Source: Gammaproteobacteria bacterium (lineage in GTDB: Bacteria > Pseudomonadota > Gammaproteobacteria > Steroidobacterales > Steroidobacteraceae). From it: DNA of 25,606 nt. The translations under genes were made by a program, and so were the position numbers. Where the stretch lies: NCBI GenBank assembly GCA_030039615.1, contig JASHVF010000259.1, positions 1 to 25,606 on the forward strand. Reading direction: 5' to 3'. Below are positions 8,674 to 16,421 of the stretch, in pieces (position 1 is the first letter of the stretch; the number at the start of each line of letters is the position of its first letter). The notes under the pieces were generated by a model. It was not told where the DNA came from. It saw only the letters and a program-made list of their open reading frames with translations, and did no database searches.

Positions 8674-11600
8674 ATGCGAACAAGAACACCGTGGTACTGG
8701 CTCATCGCGATGCCGCTCTTCAGCGCCCTGGCCTGCGCCGCAGCACCTGCACCTGCGCCCGCGCCCGCAGCGGGCGCGGCACCTGAGGCCGAGCGGCAGG
8801 GAGACTTCAAGTTCCGCTTCGTCGGACCGCGCATCGGCAACCGCATCGCCGCCATCGCGGCAGTCCCGGGCGATCCTGCCGTCTACTACGCCGGCGCGGC
8901 CTCCGGCGGCGTATGGAAGTCGAGCGACGGCGGCAACCGCTGGCAGCCGGTATTCGACAAGCAGAACGTCGCCGCGATCGGCGCGCTCGCGGTGGCGCCG
9001 TCCGAGCCGGCGACGGTATGGGCCGGCACCGGCGAGGCCTGGGTCATCCGCGACAGCGACGTGATGGGCAACGGCATCTACAAGTCCACCGACGCCGGCC
9101 GCACCTGGGTGAACAAGGGACTGCCGCAGTCCGGGCGCATCGGCCGCATCATCGTCAACCCCTCGAATCCCGACATCGTCTACGCGTGCGTGCTCGGGCG
9201 CGCCACTGGCCCGCAGCAGGAGCGCGGCGTCTACCGCACCAGCGACGGCGGCGATCACTGGACGCGCGTGCTGTTCGCGGGCGAGAACGTCGGCTGCTCG
9301 GGTCTGTCGCTCGACGCCCACGATCCGCACACGCTGATCGCCGGCATGTGGCAGCTGGAGCTGCACACCTGGGGCGAGTACAGCGGCGGCCCGGGCAGCG
9401 GCCTGTATCTCACGCACGACGGCGGCAACACCTGGCAGCGCCTGGAGAAGCACGGACTGCCGGAGGGCCCGGTGGGCAAGATCGACGTCGCCGTCGCGCC
9501 GACCAACTCGCGACGCATCTACGCGCTCATGCAGACGCACGACCAGGGCTCGGTGTGGCGCTCGGACGATGCCGGCCGGAACTGGCGGCGCGTCAACTCG
9601 CAGCGCGCGCTCATCGGCCGCGCCGGCTACTACATCCGCATCGCGGTCGGAAGCGGCAGCGACAACGAGGTGCTGGTCGCGAACAGCTCCTTCTGGCAGT
9701 CGCTCGATGGCGGGGAAAACTTCCACGAAGTGCGCTGGGGCGGCGACACGCACGACATCTGGATCGATCCCTCGAACCCCGACCGCTTCGTCATCACCGA
9801 CGATGCCGGGCTCATCATCACCACGGTCCACGGCCGCGGCTTCCACCGCGTGCAGCTGCCGATCGGCCAGATGTACCACGTCGCGGTCGACGAGCAGGTG
9901 CCTTACTACTTCTACAGCAACATGCAGGACGACGGGAACATGCGCGGCCCGAGCGTGCCGCGCGGCGGGGAGGAAGGCTGGGACCGCCACATGGGGGGCT
10001 GCGAATCCGGCTTCACGGTTCCCGACATCGTGGATCCCAGAGTGGTATGGGCGACCTGCTACGGCGACACGGTCACGCGCTGGGACGCGCGCTACCGCGA
10101 AGCGCACTCGGTGAGCCCGTGGAAGCACACGCTCGACTCGCCGCCCAACGCCATCAAGTACCGCTGCCACTGGACGCCGCCGCTCGCGGTCGACCCCTTC
10201 GATCACAACACCGTGTACTACGGCTGCCAGGTGATCTTCCGCACCAGCGACGCCGGCCACAGCTGGACGGTGGTGAGCCCGGACCTCTCGAGGCAGGATC
10301 CGGCGCACATCGCCCCCTCGGGCGGCATCGTGGGCGACAACCTCGGCCAGTTCTACGGCGAGGTGGTGTTCGCGATCGCGCCCTCGAAGCTGCAGCGGGG
10401 ACTCATCTGGGCCGGCACCAATGACGGCCAGCTGTGGTATACGCGGGACGCCGCCGCGAACTGGGTGAATGTCACCAGGGGCATGTCAGGACTGCCGCCC
10501 GGCGGGACCATCACCAGTATCGCGCCCTCGAGCTTCGACGCCGCGAGCGCCTACGTGAGCGTCGATCTGCACCTCAACGACAACCGCGATCCCTTCATCT
10601 ACAAGACCAGCGATTTCGGCAAGACCTGGAAGCGCATCGACAGCGATCTGCCGAGGCACGAGCTCTCCTACGTGCGCAGCGTCACCGACGACCCGAACTG
10701 CCAGGGGCTGCTGTTCGCCGGCACCGGCAACGGTCTCTATTACTCGCTCGATGACGGCGGCCACTGGCGGGCGCTGCAGAACGGCCTGCCGCCCGCGCCC
10801 GTGACCTGGGTGGTGGTGCAGAAGCAGTTCCACGACCTGGTGCTCTCGACCTACGGCCGCGGGCTCTACATTCTCGATGACATCACGCCGCTCGAGCAGC
10901 AGGCGCGACAGCACTCGGCAGCGCCGGTGGTGCTCTACCAGCCGCGCCCGGCATACCGCTTCATCGAGGGCGCAGCGGCGCCACTCAACTTCTCGCTCGC
11001 CGCCAAGCCCAAGGATCCCGTGCAGCTCGAGATCCGGGACGCCGAGGGCAAGGTGGTGCGCCGCCTCGAGGCGAAGGATCCGGTCGTCGGCATCAACCGC
11101 GTCACCTGGGACCTGCGCTACGAGGCGCCGCGCGTGGTCGCGCTGCGCACCGTGGCCCCCGACAATCCGCGTATCTGGGACGAGCCGCGCTTCCGCGAGG
11201 AGGACTCGCGGCCCATCACGCACTGGGGCTCGAGGCCGGCCGAAGTGGGCCCGATCGTCGCCCCCGGCAGCTATGCGCTGCATCTCACGGTGGACGGACG
11301 GACCTACAGCGCGCCGCTCACCGTGCTGGCCGACCCGCGTGCACCGGGCTCGGAGGCAGACATCCGGCTGTCGGTGCGCACCCTGCTCGAGATCCGCGAC
11401 GCGATCAGCCACGCGTCCGACACCGTCAACCAGATGGAGTGGCAGCGCAGGCAGCTCGAGGTGATCGAGGCCATGCTGCGGCCGGCGCGCCCGCACGCCC
11501 GGCACGACGCGCCGCTCGCCGAAGAGGGCGACGAGCTCGAACACGACCCGGCGGGCGCTGCGCCCCGCCCGTTGAGCGATGCCGAGGCGCGGCAACGCAA

Positions 11601-11937
11601 GGAGCTGCTCACCGCCACGGAGAGCTTCGACGGCAAGCTCGCGGCGGTCGAGTCGCGGCTGGTCTCGGCATCACTGCGCGACAGCGACGACAAGTACTTC
11701 GTCGAGGCGGACGGCGCCTATCTCGACCTCATCTGGCTCAATGCCGAGGTTGGCACGGGCGGCGGCGACGTCGCCGGCGGCGCCGACTTCGCCCCGACCG
11801 AGGCGCAGCTCGAGAACCTCAGGAGCCTCGAGGGCGAGGTGGCGGCCGCGGACGCGGACTACCAGTCACTCCTCAAGCAGGACCTGCCGCCGCTGGATGA
11901 GGCCCTGGAAAAGGCGAGCCTCACGCCGCTGCCCTGA
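8674..11937 (+). CDS. Exported BNR/sortilin-type beta-propeller protein
   Basis: The 1087-residue protein begins with a signal peptide (about 1-23) and a Pro-Ala spacer made from a short CCTGCG/CCCGCG-type repeat. ALAC at 18-21 is a weak lipobox, so it may be a lipoprotein. It then has at least ten Asp-box motifs of the S/T-x-D-x-G-x-x-W kind, for example SSDGGNRW (83-90), STDAGRTW (138-145), TSDGGDHW (189-196), then later LTHDGGNTW, RTSDAGHSW and KTSDFGKTW. These imply two beta-propellers as in sortilin/VPS10-like and glycosidase-annotated proteins. An Ig-like strand domain follows (DAEGKVVRRLEA...INRVTWDLRY, FlgD-type), then a ~190-residue helical tail. A good ribosome site (GAGGGAG) precedes the ATG. 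Family members are often labelled glycosyl hydrolase without proof; no catalytic residues can be named here. Confidence 0.88.
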   Translation: MRTRTPWYWLIAMPLFSALACAAAPAPAPAPAAGAAPEAERQGDFKFRFVGPRIGNRIAAIAAVPGDPAVYYAGAASGGVWKSSDGGNRWQPVFDKQNVAAIGALAVAPSEPATVWAGTGEAWVIRDSDVMGNGIYKSTDAGRTWVNKGLPQSGRIGRIIVNPSNPDIVYACVLGRATGPQQERGVYRTSDGGDHWTRVLFAGENVGCSGLSLDAHDPHTLIAGMWQLELHTWGEYSGGPGSGLYLTHDGGNTWQRLEKHGLPEGPVGKIDVAVAPTNSRRIYALMQTHDQGSVWRSDDAGRNWRRVNSQRALIGRAGYYIRIAVGSGSDNEVLVANSSFWQSLDGGENFHEVRWGGDTHDIWIDPSNPDRFVITDDAGLIITTVHGRGFHRVQLPIGQMYHVAVDEQVPYYFYSNMQDDGNMRGPSVPRGGEEGWDRHMGGCESGFTVPDIVDPRVVWATCYGDTVTRWDARYREAHSVSPWKHTLDSPPNAIKYRCHWTPPLAVDPFDHNTVYYGCQVIFRTSDAGHSWTVVSPDLSRQDPAHIAPSGGIVGDNLGQFYGEVVFAIAPSKLQRGLIWAGTNDGQLWYTRDAAANWVNVTRGMSGLPPGGTITSIAPSSFDAASAYVSVDLHLNDNRDPFIYKTSDFGKTWKRIDSDLPRHELSYVRSVTDDPNCQGLLFAGTGNGLYYSLDDGGHWRALQNGLPPAPVTWVVVQKQFHDLVLSTYGRGLYILDDITPLEQQARQHSAAPVVLYQPRPAYRFIEGAAAPLNFSLAAKPKDPVQLEIRDAEGKVVRRLEAKDPVVGINRVTWDLRYEAPRVVALRTVAPDNPRIWDEPRFREEDSRPITHWGSRPAEVGPIVAPGSYALHLTVDGRTYSAPLTVLADPRAPGSEADIRLSVRTLLEIRDAISHASDTVNQMEWQRRQLEVIEAMLRPARPHARHDAPLAEEGDELEHDPAGAAPRPLSDAEARQRKELLTATESFDGKLAAVESRLVSASLRDSDDKYFVEADGAYLDLIWLNAEVGTGGGDVAGGADFAPTEAQLENLRSLEGEVAAADADYQSLLKQDLPPLDEALEKASLTPLP

Positions 11938-11944
11938 GTCGCGC

Positions 11945-13045
11945 TCAGCGTGCGCGCGGCGCGCGCGCATAGTCGTACCACACGCCGGTGCGCGGGTTGA
12001 GGATGCGGAAGGAGCCGTCGCGGCTCGCCACCAGCTTGATCCACCAGGCGCTGCGCTCGTCGAGGTTGGCGACGTAGCCGTCGGGGAAGTTGCTTTCCGC
12101 CGCCTCGGCGGACAGGTGCAGCTGCCACACGTCCTCGAGTCCCGGCACGCCGTGCAGCAGCTGGTAGGTGGCACGCGCCCCGCCCTTGCTGACGCCGTTG
12201 TTCATGATCGCCACCCGTGGCCTGAAGGCCGCGAACGTCGCCGGGTCGGCCGCGTCGGGGCCGCCGTGATGCGCCACCAGGTACACGTCCACCGGCCCGA
12301 TGAGATCGCGCGGGCAGGCGAGCGCGAACAGCGGCTCACCCGTCAGATCGCCGACGTCGAGAAAGCGGAAAGCTCCGTAACGGATGAGGACGCCGGTCGA
12401 GCGTGGATTCTCGTAGGGATCGCGCGGCGCGCCGGCCTGCCCCTGGCAGAGCCTGTTTCTGCCGCCGGCGCCCGGCAGAGGCGCCGCGAGCGTCGCGCCG
12501 CCGCTGCTGACGACGGTCGCCTCGATGCCGCTCAGCGGCAGACGCTCGCCGGGGCGCGGCTCGAGGTGCGCGGCGGCGGTGGCGCGCACCTTCTCATAGG
12601 CGGCAAAGGCGGCCGGGGCGTCGGGGACGTTGCTCGCCGTCTGCGGGCTCGGCGCCCCATGGTCGATGAAGACGCCGATCGGCATGAGCTGCGCGAGCTC
12701 GCTGACGCCGCCGTCGTGATCGGGATGGAAGTGCGTGATGAGGAGGTAATCGATGCGGGCGACTCCGGCGTCGCGCGCCGCGGCCACGATGCGGTTCGCA
12801 TCGCGCGCGGCGTGCGGGTCGCCCGGCCGGAAGACGGCGGAGCCGTCGCCCGCCCAGCCGGTGTCGATCAGGAGCGACTGCCTGTCGGGCGTCACGACCA
12901 GCGTGGACTGCCCGCCCTCGACGTCGATGAAGTAGATCTCGAGGCCCGCACGCTCCGCCGCGCAGGCGCCGGCGCTCGCGGCCAGCGCGCCGAGGGCGAT
13001 GAGCAGCCGCCAGGTCCGGCGAAGGCGTGTGCAGCGGTCGTGCAT
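11945..13045 (-). CDS. Exported metallo-beta-lactamase-fold hydrolase (ComEC-like)
   Basis: The 366-residue protein has a signal peptide (about 10-30) and a metallo-beta-lactamase fold of the ComEC/competence type. Metal-binding residues are THFHPDHDGG (His105, His107, Asp109, His110), Asp230 and Asp233 (FLDVGDLTG), and His259/His260 (LVAHHGG). The order and spacing match a complete two-metal site. The N-terminal IYFIDVEGGQSTLV is the hallmark of ComEC-like stand-alone hydrolases; some relatives cleave nucleic acids or phosphodiesters. There are no membrane helices beyond the signal, so it is not a DNA-uptake channel. I chose ATG 13045; the longer frame to 13219 crosses the start of the divergent MFS gene and is not credible. 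It is convergent with the propeller gene, seven bases apart. Confidence 0.88.
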   Translation of the reverse strand: MHDRCTRLRRTWRLLIALGALAASAGACAAERAGLEIYFIDVEGGQSTLVVTPDRQSLLIDTGWAGDGSAVFRPGDPHAARDANRIVAAARDAGVARIDYLLITHFHPDHDGGVSELAQLMPIGVFIDHGAPSPQTASNVPDAPAAFAAYEKVRATAAAHLEPRPGERLPLSGIEATVVSSGGATLAAPLPGAGGRNRLCQGQAGAPRDPYENPRSTGVLIRYGAFRFLDVGDLTGEPLFALACPRDLIGPVDVYLVAHHGGPDAADPATFAAFRPRVAIMNNGVSKGGARATYQLLHGVPGLEDVWQLHLSAEAAESNFPDGYVANLDERSAWWIKLVASRDGSFRILNPRTGVWYDYARAPRAR

Positions 13046-13155
13046 GGTAATTGAATGATATCGGACACGGCCGAGCCGTTCATTTGCCTCGATCCGGCGA
13101 GCGCGCGCGGAGCGGCGGGCGTCGCGATACGGCACGCCCGTCACAATACACCGGT

Positions 13156-13161
13156 TATGAT
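13156..13161 (+). promoter_or_regulatory. Candidate -10 box for the YcaD-like MFS gene
   Basis: TATGAT matches the -10 consensus at five of six bases and lies 39 bases before the GTG at 13201. No good -35 box is found at the right distance, so an activator may be needed or the match may be chance. The remaining divergent gap (13046-13155) shows no other clear site. Confidence 0.3.
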
Positions 13162-13200
13162 GGGGACTTAGCGCCTGCAAGATTCCACTAAGCCGCCCGC

Positions 13201-14487
13201 GTGAACCCGATCGCTGCAACCTGGCCGCTGCTGCTCGGCATGGGCATCCTCATGCTGGGTGCCGGGCTGCAGAGCACCCTGCTCGGCGTGCGCGCCACGA
13301 TCGAGGGGTTTCCGACCTCGGTCACCGGCATCATCATGTCGTGTTATTACGCCGGCTACCTGGTCGGCACGCGGCTCGCCCCGCAGCTGCTGCGGCGCGT
13401 CGGGCCGGTGCGCGTGTTCGCCACGCTGGCGGCGCTCGCGTCGGTGGCGGTGCTGGTGCACGGCTCGTGGGTGCATCCGGGCCCGTGGGCGCTGATGCGC
13501 CTGCTCTCGGGGATCTGCTTCGCGGGCATCTACGTGGTGGCGGAGAGCTGGCTCAATCACCGCGCCTCGAGCACCAACCGCGGGCAGCTGCTCGCCATCT
13601 ACATGCTGGTGCTTTACGTCGGCCTCGGCGCCGCGCAGTTCCTGCTGGTGCTCTCCAGTCCCCAGTCGGCGCAGCCCTTCATGCTGGTGTCGGCGCTCAT
13701 CTCGGTGGCGATGGTGCCGATCGTCGCCTCCGCGCAGGAGGTGGCGGCTCCCGCCGTGCCGCTGCGGGTGCGCTTCCGCGACCTGTACCGCAATTCGCCG
13801 GTCGGCGTGGTGGCGGTCGCCATCTCGGGCATGATCTCCTCGATCGTCTTCTCCATGGGGCCGGTCTACGCACGGCTGTCGGGATTCGGCACCACCGGCG
13901 TGGCGGAGTTCATGGCGGTGAGCATCCTGTCCGCGGTGCTCACGCAGTACCCGGTCGGCCGGCTCTCGGACCGCATGGACCGGCGCACCATGATCGCCAC
14001 CATGTGCCTGCTCGCCACGCTGGTGGCGGTGAGCATCGAGGTGTTCGGTCCGCTGCCGCGGCTGCTGTTCCTGGCGCTGGCGGCGCTGTACTCCGGGGCG
14101 GCGCTGACGCTCTATTCGCTGTCGGTCTCGCACGTCAACGACAAGCTCGAGCCGGCGCAGATGGTCGCGGCGAGCAGTGCGCTGCTGCTCATCAACGGTA
14201 CGGCCGCCGCCTTCGGCCCGGTGATCACCGGCGCGCTGATGACCGCGTTCGGCCCGCGGGCTTACTTCGGCACACTCGGCACGCTCGCCTGCGCGCTCAT
14301 GCTGTTCGACCTGTGGCGCAAGTTGCAGCGCAGCCCCGTGCCGCGCAGTCACAAGGGCCAGTTCATCGACACGCGCGAGCTCGTGGCCTTCGCGGGCCTG
14401 AATCCGACGCCGATGGCGGGCGCGGAGCCGCTGGAGATTCCAGCGGCGCGCGCGGCAGGCAGGAGTCGGCCCCACGGCGACGGGTGA
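13201..14487 (+). CDS. MFS transporter (YcaD-like)
   Basis: The 428-residue protein has about twelve membrane segments, beginning with WPLLLGMGILMLGAGLQ. The overall pattern resembles the YcaD-type MFS branch: GFPTSVTGIIMSCYYAGYLVG at helix 2, GRLSDRMDRRTM at the loop between helices 8 and 9, and AESWLNHRA after helix 4. The C-terminal ~60 residues are a hydrophilic tail rich in Pro, Ala and Arg. The substrate is unknown. The start is GTG at 13201, chosen because it leaves a short cytoplasmic N-terminus before helix 1; the next ATG (13240) would cut into that helix. Its stop abuts the stop of the convergent MarR gene. The 155-base gap upstream is shared with the divergent hydrolase gene. Confidence 0.88.
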   Translation: MNPIAATWPLLLGMGILMLGAGLQSTLLGVRATIEGFPTSVTGIIMSCYYAGYLVGTRLAPQLLRRVGPVRVFATLAALASVAVLVHGSWVHPGPWALMRLLSGICFAGIYVVAESWLNHRASSTNRGQLLAIYMLVLYVGLGAAQFLLVLSSPQSAQPFMLVSALISVAMVPIVASAQEVAAPAVPLRVRFRDLYRNSPVGVVAVAISGMISSIVFSMGPVYARLSGFGTTGVAEFMAVSILSAVLTQYPVGRLSDRMDRRTMIATMCLLATLVAVSIEVFGPLPRLLFLALAALYSGAALTLYSLSVSHVNDKLEPAQMVAASSALLLINGTAAAFGPVITGALMTAFGPRAYFGTLGTLACALMLFDLWRKLQRSPVPRSHKGQFIDTRELVAFAGLNPTPMAGAEPLEIPAARAAGRSRPHGDG

Positions 14488-14952
14488 CTAGGAGCGGGTA
14501 GCTCCTGCGCGCGCGAGCTCGAGCGCGTCGTCTGCGAATCTGCGCAGCAGCCGCGCCAGCGCCGCGACCTCGTTGCGGTTCCAGTCGGCCAGCAGGGCGC
14601 TCATCAGCTGCTCGCGGGCCAGGTCCAGGGCACGGGTCATCGCCCTGCCCTTGCTGGTGATCGCGACCTCCGTCACGCGCGCGTCCGCGGCGGCGGTCCG
14701 GCGCTCTACCAGCCCCAGGCTCCCGAGCTTCGAGATCTGTCGACTGACCGTCGAATAGTCGCGTCCGCAGAGCCCGGCGAGCTCCCCGATTGCCAGCGGC
14801 CCGCGGTGCGCCACCCGCACCAGCAGCGGAAACAGCGCCCGGTCGAGCTCGACCCCTGCCGCCGCGATGAGCGCGGCGTCGGGCTGCGGCTGATTGAGAA
14901 GCCCGGTCAGATCGAGCAGCGCCTCACGCAGCTGCAGCAGATCGCGCTTCAT
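14488..14952 (-). CDS. MarR-family transcriptional regulator
   Basis: The 154-residue protein has the MarR layout: an N-terminal dimer helix, a winged helix-turn-helix around residues 53-95 (LAIGELAGLCGRDYSTVSRQ, then LGLVERRTAAADARVTEVAIT as the wing) and C-terminal dimer helices. Such proteins bind short palindromes and usually repress themselves and a neighbouring gene, releasing DNA when they bind a phenolic or other ligand or are oxidised. The start is ATG 14952; the frame extends to 15174, but that would overlap the divergent gene. The divergent oxidoreductase gene and the perfect palindrome between the two make this the likely regulator of that gene. Its stop directly abuts the end of the MFS gene. 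Confidence 0.9.
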   Translation of the reverse strand: MKRDLLQLREALLDLTGLLNQPQPDAALIAAAGVELDRALFPLLVRVAHRGPLAIGELAGLCGRDYSTVSRQISKLGSLGLVERRTAAADARVTEVAITSKGRAMTRALDLAREQLMSALLADWNRNEVAALARLLRRFADDALELARAGATRS

Positions 14953-14955
14953 GGT

Positions 14956-14985
14956 TTGGCGGCTGCCGTCATTTATGTGTATTAT
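14956..14985 (+). promoter_or_regulatory. Candidate promoter for the quinone-oxidoreductase-like gene
   Basis: TTGGCG (14956-14961) and TATTAT (14980-14985) are 18 bases apart. The -10 box matches five of six consensus bases. It lies inside the palindrome at 14974-14992, so a bound MarR dimer would block RNA polymerase. A ribosome site AAGGA (15001-15005) follows, seven bases before the ATG at 15013. Confidence 0.55.
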
Positions 14986-14992
14986 ACACATA
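14974..14992. promoter_or_regulatory. Perfect palindrome, probable MarR operator
   Basis: TATGTGTA (14974-14981) and its exact reverse complement TACACATA (14985-14992) are separated by TTA. The 19-base site is AT-rich in GC-rich surroundings, lies between the divergent MarR and oxidoreductase genes, and covers the -10 boxes of both. Size and symmetry fit a MarR dimer site. Confidence 0.7.
14981..14986 (-). promoter_or_regulatory. Candidate -10 box for the MarR gene
   Basis: Read on the minus strand this is a perfect TATAAT, 28 bases before the MarR ATG. The -35 region around 15004-15009 (TCGGTC) is weak. The box overlaps both the divergent promoter and the palindrome, which would give autoregulation. 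Confidence 0.45.
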
Positions 14993-15012
14993 TTTAGCGA
15001 AAGGACCGACAA

Positions 15013-15960
15013 ATGAAGGCAGCACTCGTGCTCGAGGCGGGCAAGGCGCCGGTATACGGGGACTTCCCCGATCCCGTGCCCGTGCCCGGCGGGCAGATCA
15101 TCCGTGTCGCGGCCTGCTCGCTCAGCCACGTCACGCGCAGCCGGGCTTCCGGAAGCCATTACAGCTCGCAGCACGCCCTGCCCTTCGTGCCCGGCATCGA
15201 CGGAACGGGCGTCACCTCAACGGGCGAGCGTGTCTACTTCGTTCTGCCGCAGCACCCGTACGGCGGCATGGCCGAGCTGTGCCTGGTGGAGGAGCGGCAC
15301 TGCATCGCGCTGCCGGACGGACTCGACCCGCAGCTGGCGGCGGCGATCGCCATCCCCGGCATGTCGTCGTGGGCCGCGCTGGTGGAGCGCGCGCGGCTGA
15401 GGACCGGCGAGACGGTGCTGGTCAACGGCGCCACCGGCACTTCCGGCCGGCTCGCCATCCAGGTCGCGCGCCATCTCGGAGCCGGCAGGGTCATCGCGAC
15501 CGGGCGCCGGCCGGGGGAGGAGCTGCGCGCGCTCGGAGCCGACGTCCTCGTGCAGCTGACGGAAGACCGCGACGCGCTCGAAGAGACCTTCAGAAAGGTG
15601 TTTCACGACGGCGTCGACATCGTCCTCGACTACCTGTGGGGCCCGAGCGCCGAGACACTGATCGTCGCCGCCGCCAAGGCAGGCGCGGAAGGCGTGCCGA
15701 TCCGCTACGTCGAGATCGGCTCGATCGGCGGGCGGGACATCACCCTGCCGGGCGCTGCGCTGCGCTCGAGCTCGCTGCAGCTCATGGGCAGCGGCATGGC
15801 GAGCGTCGCGCTTGCCGGCCTGCTGCAGGCGGTCGCGGGCGTGCTGCAGGCGGCTCCGTCCGCGGGATTCAGCGCGGCCATCAAGGCCGTGCCGCTCGCC
15901 GACATCGGCCGCGCCTGGGCAGCGGCTGATTCGGGATCGCGGCTCGTGCTGGTGCCCTGA
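15013..15960 (+). CDS. Quinone oxidoreductase-like (MDR superfamily) protein
   Basis: The 315-residue protein belongs to the medium-chain dehydrogenase/reductase superfamily. The N-terminal GroES-like domain includes FVPGIDGTGVTSTGERV. The Rossmann domain carries NGATGTSGRLAIQ (138-150), typical of NADPH-dependent quinone or enone reductases. No Cys/His zinc-binding set is seen, so it is a zinc-free member. It should reduce a quinone or an alpha,beta-unsaturated carbonyl with NADPH in the cytoplasm. It is divergent from a MarR regulator and shares a promoter-palindrome region with it, a common arrangement for electrophile or quinone stress genes. The ATG has a good ribosome site. Confidence 0.88.
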   Translation: MKAALVLEAGKAPVYGDFPDPVPVPGGQIIRVAACSLSHVTRSRASGSHYSSQHALPFVPGIDGTGVTSTGERVYFVLPQHPYGGMAELCLVEERHCIALPDGLDPQLAAAIAIPGMSSWAALVERARLRTGETVLVNGATGTSGRLAIQVARHLGAGRVIATGRRPGEELRALGADVLVQLTEDRDALEETFRKVFHDGVDIVLDYLWGPSAETLIVAAAKAGAEGVPIRYVEIGSIGGRDITLPGAALRSSSLQLMGSGMASVALAGLLQAVAGVLQAAPSAGFSAAIKAVPLADIGRAWAAADSGSRLVLVP

Positions 15961-15981
15961 GGGACGCCCGCAGCGCGCCTC

Positions 15982-15993
15982 GCCCGCGCGGGC
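15982..15993. terminator. GC palindrome between convergent genes; possible terminator
   Basis: GCCCGCGCGGGC is a perfect 12-base palindrome in the 72-base gap between the oxidoreductase stop and the end of the convergent signalling operon. It could fold in either transcript, but no U tract follows on either side. Nothing else is seen in this gap. Confidence 0.25.
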
Positions 15994-16032
15994 AGCCGGT
16001 CGGCGCCATGAGCCGCCGGGCGCACCGGCATC

Positions 16033-16398
16033 TCAGCTGGCGAGCTTCCTGAAGGCCTCGAGCACCGCCGGTCCGTTGAAGGGCTTGACGATCCAGCCCT
16101 TGACGCCCGCCGCCTTGCCGCGCTCCTTCATGTTGGGGCTGCTCTCGGTGGTCAGCATGATGAGATTCACCGCCTTGTTGTTGAGCTCGCCGCGGATCTT
16201 CTCCACCATCGTCAGCCCGTCCATGTTGGGCATGTTCACGTCGCACACCACCAGCCTGATGGCCGGATCGGCCTGCAGCTTCGACAGGCCGTCCTTGCCG
16301 TCGACCGCGGTTGCAACGTTGAGCCCCGCATTACGCAGAAAGGCGGAGACTTCGTCGCGCACGGTGCTCGAGTCATCCACCACGAGAATCTGTGCCAT
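16033..16398 (-). CDS. CheY-like single-domain response regulator
   Basis: The 121-residue protein is a complete stand-alone receiver domain. The acidic pair Asp8/Asp9 (LVVDDS), the phosphoacceptor Asp53 (VCDVNMPNMDG), Thr83 (MLTTES) and Lys105 (VKPF) are all in place, so it should accept phosphate and switch. No output domain is attached. It is the last gene of the seven-gene minus-strand cluster, 23 bases after the receiver-CheX gene, with a clear ribosome site (AAGGAAG) before the ATG. The likely phosphodonor is the CheA-like kinase encoded at 18433-20694, and the likely phosphatases are the two CheX-like proteins. Whether it acts on a flagellar motor, a pilus or another target is not shown here. 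An unrelated frame continues upstream of the ATG to 16935 as a shadow. Confidence 0.92.
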   Translation of the reverse strand: MAQILVVDDSSTVRDEVSAFLRNAGLNVATAVDGKDGLSKLQADPAIRLVVCDVNMPNMDGLTMVEKIRGELNNKAVNLIMLTTESSPNMKERGKAAGVKGWIVKPFNGPAVLEAFRKLAS

Positions 16399-16421
16399 GG
16401 GATTACTTCCTTGAGGTGATT

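Noticed and set aside
7354..10308. A 984-codon open frame on the minus strand
   Set aside because: Only its last 414 codons (from 8598) form the MFS transporter. The rest is antisense to the propeller gene, rich in Arg, Val and Ala, and has no domain; long shadow frames are normal at this GC content.
13046..13219. A longer start for the ComEC-like hydrolase (to 13219)
   Set aside because: It would overlap the divergent MFS gene and place Arg-rich residues ahead of the signal peptide. ATG 13045 gives a proper export signal.
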